Shown in pieces: positions 1-7,676 of a DNA stretch of 18,738 nucleotides. How positions within the stretch are numbered: position 1 is the stretch's first letter; every line of letters begins with the position of its first letter. The notes beneath the pieces were generated by a model. It searched no databases, had not been told where the DNA came from, and saw only the letters and a list, made by a program, of their open reading frames with translations. The DNA lies in the NCBI GenBank assembly GCA_005882235.1, contig VBCT01000045.1, forward strand, positions 1 to 18,738, read 5' to 3'. The DNA comes from Betaproteobacteria bacterium. Its GTDB lineage: Bacteria; Pseudomonadota; Gammaproteobacteria; Burkholderiales; SG8-39. Both the position numbers and the translations under genes were made by a program.

Positions 1-48
1 GGGGCAGCATCGGCGGTTGCGATGGCTTGCACGGAGCTTGTCCTATGA
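1..48 (+). CDS. murG: MurG C-terminal end (partial)
   Basis: Frame 1 is open from the window edge to a TGA at 46-48 and reads GAASAVAMACTELVL, ending in an ATGA overlap with murC. The alanine-rich helical tail and the position directly before murC fit the C-terminus of MurG, the membrane-associated GlcNAc transferase that converts lipid I to lipid II. Only 15 residues are visible, so the call rests mainly on the overlap and on the conserved dcw order murG-murC. Confidence 0.6.
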   Translation, partial: GAASAVAMACTELVL

Positions 49-1442
49 AGCACAAGGTCAAGCGAATTCATTTTGTCGGCATCGGCGGCAGCGGAATGAG
101 CGGCATCGCGGAGGTGCTGCTCAATCTGGGCTACAAAGTGAGCGGCTCGGACCTCGCCGCGAATGCGGTGACCGAGCGGCTGGCAGGTCTCGGGGCGAAG
201 GTGGTGCAGGGCCACAAGGCCGACAACATCGCATCGGCGGACGCCGTGGTCGTGTCCTCGGCGGTAACCCCGGACAACGTCGAGATCCTCGCCGCGAAGG
301 CGAAGCGCATTCCGGTCGTGCCGCGGGCCCTGATGCTCGCCGAGCTGATGCGCCTGAAGCAGGGCATCGCCGTTGCCGGAACCCACGGTAAGACCACGAC
401 GACGAGCCTCGTCGCGAGCGTGCTCGCCGAAGGCGGGCTCGATCCCACATTCGTCATCGGCGGGCGGCTGGTGAGCGCTGCTTCCAATGCACGGCTCGGG
501 ACCGGCGAGTTCATCGTCGTCGAGGCCGACGAGTCCGATGCTTCCTTTCTTCACCTGCAACCCGTAGCCGCGGTAGTGACCAATATCGACGCCGATCACA
601 TGGAGACCTATCAACACGATTTTTCGCGGCTGAAGCAGGCGTTTGTCGGATTCCTGCAGAACCTCCCTTTCTACGGCAGCGCCATCGTCTGTACCGACGA
701 CGCCAACGTGCGCGAAATCCTGCCCTCCGTCTCGAAGCCGATCGTAACCTACGGAATGCGCGAGGACGCAATGGTTCGGGGGACCGAGATCGTTCCCGGA
801 GACCGCATGCGCTTCAGGGCGTTACGGGAAGGCGCCGCGACCCTGGAAATTACGCTCAATCTTCCGGGACGGCACAACGTGCAGAACGCGCTCGCCGCGA
901 TCGCGGTAGCCACCGAGCTCGGCGTCCCCGATACGGCGATCCGGAAGGCGCTCGCAGAGTTCCGCGGCGTAGGCAGGCGCTTCCAGCGCTACGGCGAGAT
1001 TCCGCTTCCGCCGAACGGCAAATCGGCCGGCAGTTTCACTTTGGTGGACGACTACGGACATCACCCGGTCGAGATGCGGGCGACGCTCGATGCCGCGCGT
1101 GGCGCGTTTCCGGGTCGGCGCATCGTGCTCGCCTTTCAGCCCCACCGCTATACGCGCACTCGCGATCTGTTCGAGGACTTCGTGAAGGCACTTTCTGGCG
1201 TGGACGCGCTGCTGCTCGCGGAGGTCTATCCGGCAGGCGAGACTCCGATCGTTGCCGCCGACGGGCGCTCGCTCGCCCGGGCGATCCGCGTTGCGGGCAA
1301 GACCGAGCCCGTATTCGTCGAGAGAATCGCCGACATGCCCGATGCCATCCGCAAGATCGTGCGCCCCGGCGACGTCGTGCTGACCATGGGTGCGGGTTCG
1401 ATCGGCGGCGTGCCTGCAGCGCTCGCCAGGACCGGAAGATGA
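45..1442 (+). CDS. murC: UDP-N-acetylmuramate--L-alanine ligase MurC
   Basis: A 465-residue cytoplasmic Mur ligase that adds L-alanine to UDP-MurNAc with ATP, the first step of the stem peptide. The N-terminal Rossmann motif VGIGGSGMSGIA is at about residues 11-22, the ATP-binding loop GTHGKTTTT at 112-120, the central-domain metal and substrate region ESDASFLHL at about 163-171, and the C-terminal signatures DDYGHHP at 335-341 and FQPHRYTR at 364-371. The length is normal for the family. ATG at 45 was chosen because the protein then begins MKHKVKRIHFVGIGG as in homologues and overlaps the murG stop as ATGA. A TTG at 27 would add six unlikely residues. Its stop overlaps murB as ATGA, which suggests translational coupling. 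Confidence 0.97.
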   Translation: MKHKVKRIHFVGIGGSGMSGIAEVLLNLGYKVSGSDLAANAVTERLAGLGAKVVQGHKADNIASADAVVVSSAVTPDNVEILAAKAKRIPVVPRALMLAELMRLKQGIAVAGTHGKTTTTSLVASVLAEGGLDPTFVIGGRLVSAASNARLGTGEFIVVEADESDASFLHLQPVAAVVTNIDADHMETYQHDFSRLKQAFVGFLQNLPFYGSAIVCTDDANVREILPSVSKPIVTYGMREDAMVRGTEIVPGDRMRFRALREGAATLEITLNLPGRHNVQNALAAIAVATELGVPDTAIRKALAEFRGVGRRFQRYGEIPLPPNGKSAGSFTLVDDYGHHPVEMRATLDAARGAFPGRRIVLAFQPHRYTRTRDLFEDFVKALSGVDALLLAEVYPAGETPIVAADGRSLARAIRVAGKTEPVFVERIADMPDAIRKIVRPGDVVLTMGAGSIGGVPAALARTGR

Positions 1443-2365
1443 AGATGACTGAGCCGATCGACCGATCCGGCGTCGCGCTGCGCGGTTCCTTGCGGCTGAA
1501 CGAACCGATGGCGAAGCACGTGAGCTGGCGCGCGGGCGGTGTCGCCGGGCGGGCCTACGTTCCCGCCGACCGCTTCGACCTCGCCGTATTCCTTACGAGC
1601 CTTCCCAGGGGCGAGCCTGTCTGCTTCGTGGGACTTGGAAGCAATCTGCTCGTGCGTGATGGCGGATTTCACGGGACGGTCGTCTTGATGCACAGCTCGC
1701 ACGGCGCGATGCGCGTCGAGGGCGACCTGATTTACGCCGAAGCGAGCGTCGCCTGTCCCAAGGTAGCGCGCCTCGCGGCGACACGCGGCTACGAGGGCGC
1801 GGAGTTCCTCGCCGGAGTGCCCGGAACGGTGGGCGGGGCGCTCGCGATGAACGCCGGCTGCTACGGGTCGGAAACCTGGGACGTCGTCGCGAAGGTGCTG
1901 ACGATGTCGCGCGGCGGGAAATTGAGCGAGCGCAAGCCCACTGATTTCGAGATCGGCTATCGGCGCGTCACGCTGCGCGGGTCGAAACTAGGCGAGGATG
2001 AATGGTTTCTCGCAGCTTGGTTCCGTTTCCGCGTAGGTGATGAGAAGCGTGCCCGGGCCCGTATCAAGGAACTGCTCGCGAAGCGCATCGCCGAGCAGCC
2101 ACTCGAACTTCCGAATGCCGGCTCGGTATTCCGCAACCCGCCCGGCAAGTACGCCGCGCGCCTGATCGAGGCATGCGGGCTCAAGGGCCATGAGATCGGC
2201 GGCGCTCGAATCTCGGAAAAACACGCGAATTTCATAGTCAACCCGAAGGGAAAGGCGCGTGCGTCGGACATCGAGGCGCTCATCGAGCACGCACGCGACA
2301 CCGTGAAGGAACGCTTCGGCATCGAGCTGGTCCCCGAAGTGCGAATCATCGGGCAGGCCGTGTGA
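1439..2365 (+). CDS. murB: UDP-N-acetylenolpyruvoylglucosamine reductase MurB
   Basis: A 308-residue FAD-dependent reductase that converts UDP-GlcNAc-enolpyruvate to UDP-MurNAc with NADPH in the cytoplasm. FAD-binding signatures are GLGSNLLVRDGG at about 65-76 and AGVPGTVGGALAMNAG at about 125-140. The catalytic serine lies in PNAGSVFRNP (Ser229) and the acid partner in SEKHANFIVN (Glu260); YRR is at 174-176. At 308 residues it is closer to the shorter type II MurB proteins than to the roughly 340-residue E. coli form. The type assignment is from length only. The start ATG overlaps the murC stop (ATGA). A second in-frame ATG two codons later (1445) is an equally possible start. The stop overlaps ddl as GTGA. 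Confidence 0.96.
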   Translation: MKMTEPIDRSGVALRGSLRLNEPMAKHVSWRAGGVAGRAYVPADRFDLAVFLTSLPRGEPVCFVGLGSNLLVRDGGFHGTVVLMHSSHGAMRVEGDLIYAEASVACPKVARLAATRGYEGAEFLAGVPGTVGGALAMNAGCYGSETWDVVAKVLTMSRGGKLSERKPTDFEIGYRRVTLRGSKLGEDEWFLAAWFRFRVGDEKRARARIKELLAKRIAEQPLELPNAGSVFRNPPGKYAARLIEACGLKGHEIGGARISEKHANFIVNPKGKARASDIEALIEHARDTVKERFGIELVPEVRIIGQAV

Positions 2366-3297
2366 GCGACTTCGGAAAAGTCGCCGTGCTCGTGGGCGGG
2401 CGCTCGGCCGAGCGCCCGGTGTCGCTCAAGAGCGGCGCGATGGTGCTAGGCGCCTTGAAGAAAAAAGGCGTGGACGCCCACGCCTTCGACACGAAGGAGC
2501 GGGGACTCGAAGCGCTCGTCAAAGATCGGTTCGACCGCGTCTTCGTCGCGCTGCACGGCCGCTACGGCGAGGACGGCACGGTGCAGGGCGCGCTCGAGCT
2601 CCTCGGCGTCCCCTATACCGGCTCGGGCGTGCTCGGGAGCGCGCTCGCGATGGACAAGTGGCGCACCAAGCTCGTCTGGCAGGGGAGCGGGATTCCGACG
2701 CCGCACTACGAGCCTCTCACGCGCGAAACCGATCTCCACGGCGTAACGACGCGGCTCGGACTGCCTCTGATGATCAAGCCCGCCAACGAAGGTTCGTCGA
2801 TCGGCATGACCAAGGTGAAGAGCGCGCGCGATATCCCGGAAGCCTACGCGCTTGCCGCCAACTACGACCGCGTCGTGATCGCTGAAGCTTTCGTGGATGG
2901 CATCGAGCTGACCGTCGGGGTGCTGGGAGACACGGCCCTCCCGCTGATCAAGCTCGAAACACCGCGCGAGTTCTACGACTACGCGGCTAAGTACAGCGCC
3001 GAGGACACCCGCTACCTCATTCCCTGCGGATTGCCCCCGGACGCGGAGCGCATCATCCAGGACGAGGCGCTGCGGGCTTTCAGAATCTTGGGCTGCAGCG
3101 GATGGGGCCGCGTGGACCTCATGCTCGACCGCACGGGGAAGCCATATTTCCTCGAGGTCAACACCTCTCCGGGGATGACCGACCACTCGCTCGTGCCGAT
3201 GGCGGCGCGTCACGCCGGATTGTCCTTCGAAGATCTGTGCCTGCGGATTCTCGAGCTGGCCCAGCTTGCGGAGCCGGGAGACGATCGTGTGGGATAA
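2362..3297 (+). CDS. ddl: D-alanine--D-alanine ligase
   Basis: A 311-residue ATP-grasp enzyme that joins two D-alanines for addition by MurF. Visible signatures are the N-terminal GGRSAER segment (first substrate acid at about Glu17), HGRYGEDGTVQG at about 65-76, the ATP-loop region IKPANEGSSIGM at about 138-149, and the C-terminal metal and oxyanion segment FLEVNTSPGMTDHSL at about 263-277. All are typical of the DdlB form found in dcw clusters. The start is a GTG inside a GTGA overlap with murB. The last 11 bases overlap the ftsQ start. Length is normal (about 306 in E. coli DdlB). Confidence 0.96.
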   Translation: MSDFGKVAVLVGGRSAERPVSLKSGAMVLGALKKKGVDAHAFDTKERGLEALVKDRFDRVFVALHGRYGEDGTVQGALELLGVPYTGSGVLGSALAMDKWRTKLVWQGSGIPTPHYEPLTRETDLHGVTTRLGLPLMIKPANEGSSIGMTKVKSARDIPEAYALAANYDRVVIAEAFVDGIELTVGVLGDTALPLIKLETPREFYDYAAKYSAEDTRYLIPCGLPPDAERIIQDEALRAFRILGCSGWGRVDLMLDRTGKPYFLEVNTSPGMTDHSLVPMAARHAGLSFEDLCLRILELAQLAEPGDDRVG

Positions 3298-4039
3298 CCC
3301 GCGCGTCGCTAACGTCGCCGCAAACGCGCTCTACGCGCTCGCGCTTGCGCTCATCGTCTACGGAGGCGCGCGCGTCCTGTTCGAGTCCCCGGTGTTCTCG
3401 CTCAAGACCATCGTCGTAGGGGGCGAGCTCCAGCATGTCGCGCGCGACGAGATCGTCCGCGCGCTCCAGGATCGTGTCAAGGGCACTTTTTTTACCGTCG
3501 ACTTGGAGACGGTGCGCGCGCTGTTCGAGGGGATTCCCTGGGTGCGCCGAGCCGAACTGCGGCGCGGCTGGCCAGATCGCCTGGAAGTGCGCATCGAAGA
3601 ACACGTAGCGCTCGCGCGCTGGGGGCAAAGACGAGGTCCGCAGCTCGTAAATACTCATGGAGAGCTTTTCCGCGGGCAGAGTGACCCCAAGCTGCCCGTC
3701 TTCTCCGGGCCCGCCGGCAGCGAAGGCGAAGTCACGCAACGCTACCTTGCCTTTCGGGGTTTGTTAGCTCCGCTCGCTCTCGAACCCCAACAGGTCCTGC
3801 TGAGCTCCAGACTGTCATGGCAAGTCAAGCTCTCCAACGGGCTCACCGTGCAGCTCGGGCGCGACTCGGACAGGGACCGCATCGAAGGCCGTCTTGCCAG
3901 GCTCGTCTCGGTATACCCGCAGACCCTTGGGGAGTCCCGGCAGCGTCTCGACTATGTCGACCTGCGCTACCCCAACGGCTTTGCTCTACGCGTTCCCGAG
4001 GGCGCTCGGCCCGAGCCGCGCGCGCGCAAGGGAGTCTGA
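3287..4039 (+). CDS. ftsQ: Cell division protein FtsQ
   Basis: A 250-residue bitopic inner-membrane protein that scaffolds the FtsQLB divisome subcomplex. A short cytoplasmic N-terminus (MWDNPRVAN) precedes one transmembrane helix at about residues 10-32. A POTRA domain follows, beginning FSLKTIVVGG and continuing to the IPWVRRAELRRGWPDRLEVRI segment (about 37-103), then the periplasmic beta domain. GTG at 3287 was chosen over an upstream TTG (3266). It gives the MWDNPR start familiar in betaproteobacterial FtsQ and has GGGAG at 3276-3280 six bases upstream. The gene overlaps ddl by 11 bp and ends one base before ftsA. Confidence 0.93.
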   Translation: MWDNPRVANVAANALYALALALIVYGGARVLFESPVFSLKTIVVGGELQHVARDEIVRALQDRVKGTFFTVDLETVRALFEGIPWVRRAELRRGWPDRLEVRIEEHVALARWGQRRGPQLVNTHGELFRGQSDPKLPVFSGPAGSEGEVTQRYLAFRGLLAPLALEPQQVLLSSRLSWQVKLSNGLTVQLGRDSDRDRIEGRLARLVSVYPQTLGESRQRLDYVDLRYPNGFALRVPEGARPEPRARKGV

Positions 4040-4040
4040 C

Positions 4041-5270
4041 ATGGCGAGGGAAAACAAGAACCTCATCGTTGCTCTGGACATCGGCACCTCCAAGGTGGCG
4101 GCGATGGTGGCGGAACTTTTCCCTGACGGACGCATGGACATCATCGGGACGGGCGGTCACGAATCCAAGGGCCTGAAAAAAGGCGTGGTCGTGAACATCG
4201 AGGCGACTGTGAACGCCATCCAACGCACGCTCGAAGAAGCGGAATTGATGGCCGACTGCAAGATCGAGCGCGTTTTCACCGGCATCGCCGGGAGCCACAT
4301 CAAGAGCTTCAACTCCACGGGGATGGTGGCGATCAAGGACAAGGAGGTGACGCCGATCGACGTCGAGCGCGCGATCGAGACCGCACGCGCAATGCCCATC
4401 CCGACCGACCAGCAGGTGCTGCACATCCTCACCCAGGAATTCATCATCGACGGGCAGGACGGGGTGCGCGAGCCGCTCGGCATGAGCGGCGTGCGGCTCG
4501 AGGTCAAAGTGCACATCGTCACCGGAGCCGTCTCGGCGGCGCAGAACATCGTTAAGTGCGTGCGCCGCTGTGGGCTTGAAGTGAACGATCTGATCCTGCA
4601 GCCGCTCGCGTCTTCGCTTGCCGTGCTGACCGAGGACGAAAAGGAACTCGGCGTGTGCCTCGTCGACATCGGCGGCGGCACGAGCGACATCGCCGTGTTC
4701 CGCGAGGGCGCGATCCGCCACACGGCCGTGGTCCCGATCGCCGGAGACCAGATCACCAACGACATCGCGATGGCCCTGCGCACGCCCACCGCGGAAGCCG
4801 AGGAACTCAAGGTCCGCCACGGCTGTGCGCTCAGGCAGCTTGCCGAGGCCGGCCAGATGATCGAGGTCGCGGGCGTGGGCGACCGCCCGCCGCGAATGCT
4901 TTCGCGCCAGACGCTCGCAGAGGTCGTCGAGCCCCGCGTCGAAGAACTTTACTCCCTCATTCAGCAGGTGCTGCGCGACTCCGGTTACGAGGAGCTGCTT
5001 TCCTCTGGGGTCGTGCTCACGGGAGGCTCCGCAGTGATGCAGGGGATGGTGGAGCTGGGAGAGGAGATTTTTCACATGCCGGTGCGGCTGGGAATTCCCC
5101 GCTACACGGGCTCCCTCTCGGATGTGGTCCGTAGCCCGCGCTACGCCACCGGTGTCGGCCTGTTGCTCGAGGGCGTGGTGCAGACACAGCGCGGACTCAT
5201 CGCGCGACAGGGGGGATCTCTGAAGCAGGTCGCAAAGGGGATGCGCCAATGGTTTCAACGAAATTTCTAG
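4041..5270 (+). CDS. ftsA: Cell division protein FtsA
   Basis: A 409-residue actin-like ATPase that tethers FtsZ to the membrane and recruits later divisome proteins. Phosphate 1 (ALDIGTSKVAAMV, residues 11-23), phosphate 2 (DIGGGTSDIAVF, from residue 209) and the later nucleotide-binding segment VVLTGGSAVMQGM are intact. The 1C subdomain lies between the two phosphate motifs, as is usual for FtsA. The C-terminus MRQWFQRNF is the short amphipathic membrane-targeting helix. ATG at 4041 follows a clear AAGGGAG at 4028-4034. The frame is open further upstream inside ftsQ, but that extension lacks FtsA similarity. Confidence 0.97.
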   Translation: MARENKNLIVALDIGTSKVAAMVAELFPDGRMDIIGTGGHESKGLKKGVVVNIEATVNAIQRTLEEAELMADCKIERVFTGIAGSHIKSFNSTGMVAIKDKEVTPIDVERAIETARAMPIPTDQQVLHILTQEFIIDGQDGVREPLGMSGVRLEVKVHIVTGAVSAAQNIVKCVRRCGLEVNDLILQPLASSLAVLTEDEKELGVCLVDIGGGTSDIAVFREGAIRHTAVVPIAGDQITNDIAMALRTPTAEAEELKVRHGCALRQLAEAGQMIEVAGVGDRPPRMLSRQTLAEVVEPRVEELYSLIQQVLRDSGYEELLSSGVVLTGGSAVMQGMVELGEEIFHMPVRLGIPRYTGSLSDVVRSPRYATGVGLLLEGVVQTQRGLIARQGGSLKQVAKGMRQWFQRNF

Positions 5271-5308
5271 AGATGTACGGCAGGCAAGCTTTTTTTTCTT
5301 CACCCCGG

Positions 5309-5316
5309 AAGGAGGT
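5309..5316 (+). promoter_or_regulatory. Near-perfect ribosome binding site of ftsZ
   Basis: AAGGAGGT is a full complement to the 16S rRNA anti-Shine-Dalgarno core and lies four bases before the ATG at 5321. It fixes the ftsZ start, although the frame is open back to 5249 inside ftsA. It is the strongest such site in the window and matches the need for far more FtsZ than FtsA. A run of eight T lies just upstream at 5290-5297 with no stem before it. Confidence 0.85.
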
Positions 5317-5320
5317 CAGC

Positions 5321-6472
5321 ATGTTTGAAGTCGTCGAAAATACAGCGAGCGGCACCGTAATCAAGGTGATCGGTGTCGGCGGCGCGGGCGGCAATGCCGT
5401 CGATCACATGATCCGAAACGGCGTGGCCGGCGTCGAGTTCATCACCGCCAATACCGACGGGCAAGCGCTGTCGCGGACTCAGGCGAAGAGCCAAATCCAA
5501 CTCGGATCGACGGGGCTCGGCGCAGGGGCCAAGCCCGAAGCCGGGCGCGCCGCGGCGCTCGAGGCTCGCGAACAAATAGCCGATGCCCTGCGCGGCTCAC
5601 ACATGGCCTTCATCACCGCTGGAATGGGCGGCGGCACCGGCACGGGCGCCGCACCCGTGGTTGCGGAGGTCGCCAAGGAAATGGGCATCCTCACCGTCGC
5701 GGTCGTCACCAAACCCTTCTCGTTCGAGGGCGTGCGCCGGATGCAGGCGGCAGAGACGGGCATCGAGGAGCTGTCCCAACACGTCGATTCCGTCATCGTG
5801 ATTCTCAACGAGAAACTCGAGGAGGTGCTCGGCGACGACGTTTCGATGGAGGAGGCGTTTTCCGCGGCCGACAGTGTGCTCAAGAACGCGGTCGCCGGAA
5901 TCTCCGAGATCATCAACGTGCCGGGACTCATCAACGTCGATTTCCAGGACGTTCGCACCGTGATGGCCGAACAGGGAATGGCGGTGATGGGTTCGGCGGC
6001 CGCTTCTGGTGTCGATCGCGCGCGCATCGCCGCCGAGCAGGCGGTGGCCTGCCCCTTGCTCGAAGGCGTCAATCTGTCCGGCGCGCGGGGCGTGGTGGTT
6101 AACATCACGGCCAACAAATCGAGCCTGAAGCTGCGCGAGACCAAGGAGGTGATGAATACCATCCGCGGCTTCGCTGCAGACGACGCGACCATCATCTTCG
6201 GCGCCGTCTACGACGATCCCATGGGCGAGGAGCTGCGCGTCACCGTGATTGCGACGGGTCTAGGCCAGCCGCAGGTCGCACGTCAGTCCAGGCCGAAGCT
6301 GGTGCAAAAGACCGGTACCGACAACCGGCCTGTTGCGGGTGTGGACTACCGCATGCTCGACGAGATGCCCGCGGTGATCCGCAAGAACCGCGCCTCGACG
6401 ATAGAAGCGCTGCAGAACAGCGGGGTCGACAAGTACGACATCCCTGCATTCCTGCGCAAGCAAGCCGACTAG
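5321..6472 (+). CDS. ftsZ: Cell division GTPase FtsZ
   Basis: A 383-residue tubulin homologue that polymerises into the Z ring. The nucleotide-binding start is IKVIGVGGAGGNAVDHMI (about 14-31), the tubulin signature GGGTGTG is at 103-109, and the T7-loop region NVDFQDVRTVM lies in mid-protein. After the GTPase domain a short disordered linker leads to the conserved C-terminal peptide YDIPAFLRKQAD (372-383), which binds FtsA, ZapD and other partners. Length is normal. The start is set by the strong ribosome binding site. The following small ORF repeats part of the C-terminal peptide motif. Confidence 0.98.
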   Translation: MFEVVENTASGTVIKVIGVGGAGGNAVDHMIRNGVAGVEFITANTDGQALSRTQAKSQIQLGSTGLGAGAKPEAGRAAALEAREQIADALRGSHMAFITAGMGGGTGTGAAPVVAEVAKEMGILTVAVVTKPFSFEGVRRMQAAETGIEELSQHVDSVIVILNEKLEEVLGDDVSMEEAFSAADSVLKNAVAGISEIINVPGLINVDFQDVRTVMAEQGMAVMGSAAASGVDRARIAAEQAVACPLLEGVNLSGARGVVVNITANKSSLKLRETKEVMNTIRGFAADDATIIFGAVYDDPMGEELRVTVIATGLGQPQVARQSRPKLVQKTGTDNRPVAGVDYRMLDEMPAVIRKNRASTIEALQNSGVDKYDIPAFLRKQAD

Positions 6473-6483
6473 GGAGAAATCAC

Positions 6484-6633
6484 ATGAGCACAGCCAAGAG
6501 ACCGGGCATGCCGCGCTACCTGCGCAAGCCCTTGATCGCCAAAACGAGCGTGCGACTGCCGATTCGGACGGCGCCGGTACTGATCCGCACCGTCGCGTTC
6601 GTCCCCGCATATCTGCGCAAGCGGCCGCATTGA
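6484..6633 (+). CDS. Small basic protein with two FtsZ-tail-like motifs
   Basis: Not a family I recognise. ATG at 6484 follows the ftsZ stop by 11 bp and has AGGGAG at 6471-6476, seven bases upstream. The 49-residue product has 12 Lys/Arg and no Asp/Glu, no signal peptide, and no clear membrane helix. It carries PRYLRK at residues 10-15 and VPAYLRKRPH at 40-49. The second copy lines up with the FtsZ C-terminal peptide IPAFLRKQAD, sharing P, A, L, R and K with conservative I/V and F/Y changes. At the DNA level CTGCGCAAG is identical in all three copies. It may be a co-transcribed FtsZ-tail mimic that binds FtsA or ZapD, or a decayed duplication of the ftsZ 3' end. The ribosome binding site and clean frame favour a real gene. 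Confidence 0.6.
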   Translation: MSTAKRPGMPRYLRKPLIAKTSVRLPIRTAPVLIRTVAFVPAYLRKRPH

Positions 6634-6655
6634 GCGCGCAGGCGACGCTGGCTTA

Positions 6656-6667
6656 CCGGAATTCCGG
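6656..6667. repeat. Perfect 12-bp palindrome upstream of the lpxC promoter
   Basis: CCGGAATTCCGG reads the same on both strands and is followed by a CGGGC/GCCCG hairpin with a 6-base loop (6665-6680). It lies about where a -35 region and operator would be for the lpxC promoter. No T-run follows the hairpin, so it is not a convincing terminator. Its role as an operator is inference only. Confidence 0.4.
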
Positions 6668-6687
6668 GCCGGTGAGCCCGCGCGCTA

Positions 6688-6696
6688 TGCTAAAAT
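6688..6696 (+). promoter_or_regulatory. Extended -10 promoter of lpxC
   Basis: TGCTAAAAT matches the extended -10 form TGnTATAAT at all but one hexamer base. No good -35 is seen 16-18 bp upstream, which is tolerated for extended -10 promoters. It lies 43 bp before the lpxC ATG and would uncouple lpxC from the division operon. The secA leader shows a very similar TGATAAACT at 9358-9366. Confidence 0.55.
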
Positions 6697-6739
6697 CTCG
6701 TGCTTTCAACTGGCTGCGACAATTGCTGCAGCGACGCAA

Positions 6740-7657
6740 ATGTTCAAGCAGCGCACTCTCAAATCCATAATTCGCGCCACCGGCGTCGGATTGCATACCG
6801 GCGAGAAAGTGGCCGTGACACTGCGACCGGCTTCGCCGGACGTGGGCATCGTGTTTCGGCGGATCGATTTGCCCGTTCCGATCGATATCGTGGCCGACGC
6901 CTTCAAGGTCACCGACACTCGGCTTTGCAGCGCGCTGGAGGCTAACGGGGCGAAAGTGGCCACCATCGAGCACCTCATGTCGGCATTCGCGGGACTCGGG
7001 ATCGACAACGCCTACGTCGATCTTACCGGGTCGGAAGTTCCGATCATGGACGGGAGCGCCGCGCCTTTCGTGTTTCTCATTCAGTCCGCCGGCATCGAGC
7101 AGCAGCCCGCGCCCAAGCGTTTTTTCAGAATCAAGAGCACGGTCGAAGTCACAGACGGCGACAAGTGGGCCCGCTTCGAGCCGTTCGAGGGTTTCAAACT
7201 TTCGTTTTCGATCGAGTTCGACCACCCCGCTTTCGAGCGCTCGGCGCAGGTGGCTCACGTCGACTTTGCCGATACCTCCTACGTCAAGGAAGTCGCCCGA
7301 GCGCGCACATTCGGTTTCATCCAGGACGTGGAGGCATTGCGCGACTCCGGCCTCGCTCTGGGCGGGAGCCTCGAAAACGCGGTCGTGGTGGACGAGTACC
7401 GCGTGTTAAACGTTGAGGGCCTGCGCTACAGCGACGAGTTCGTAAAGCACAAGTTGCTCGACGCAATCGGCGATCTATACTTGATCGGGCACCCGCTGAT
7501 CGGCTATTTTTCCGCCCATAAATCCGGCCATGCCCTGAACAACCGTTTGCTGCGGGCAACGCTTGCCTCCAACGATGCTTGGGAGTGGGTGACTTTCGAG
7601 CGCGAGGAGGACGCGCCGGCTGCCCTCTCCCGGTTGTTCGCCCTGCCTGCTGGTTGA
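6740..7657 (+). CDS. lpxC: UDP-3-O-acyl-N-acetylglucosamine deacetylase LpxC
   Basis: A 305-residue zinc amidase that carries out the committed step of lipid A synthesis, so the cell has an LPS-type outer membrane. All catalytic elements are present: the EH pair in TIEHLMSAF (Glu77 and zinc ligand His78), KHKLLDAIGDL with zinc ligands His237 and Asp241, and the general acid/base region SAHKSGHALN with His264. Length equals that of E. coli LpxC. ATG at 6740 gives the usual MFKQRTLK start. No Shine-Dalgarno sequence is evident upstream, so initiation may be weak or rely on other features. It follows the dcw cluster as in many proteobacteria. Confidence 0.97.
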   Translation: MFKQRTLKSIIRATGVGLHTGEKVAVTLRPASPDVGIVFRRIDLPVPIDIVADAFKVTDTRLCSALEANGAKVATIEHLMSAFAGLGIDNAYVDLTGSEVPIMDGSAAPFVFLIQSAGIEQQPAPKRFFRIKSTVEVTDGDKWARFEPFEGFKLSFSIEFDHPAFERSAQVAHVDFADTSYVKEVARARTFGFIQDVEALRDSGLALGGSLENAVVVDEYRVLNVEGLRYSDEFVKHKLLDAIGDLYLIGHPLIGYFSAHKSGHALNNRLLRATLASNDAWEWVTFEREEDAPAALSRLFALPAG

Positions 7658-7676
7658 GCGGAGTGTCGCGGGCCCG

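Noticed and set aside
2446..3213. Open frame on the minus strand opposite ddl
   Set aside because: Composition typical of a shadow frame, and ddl is unambiguous on the other strand.
5290..5297. Run of eight T between ftsA and ftsZ as a terminator
   Set aside because: No stable stem precedes it, and ending transcription before ftsZ would make no sense; a homopolymer only.
3843..5303. Long open frame on the minus strand antisense to ftsQ and ftsA (about 486 codons)
   Set aside because: It is histidine- and arginine-rich with no recognisable motif and lies opposite two certain genes. Long antisense frames are expected in GC-rich coding DNA.
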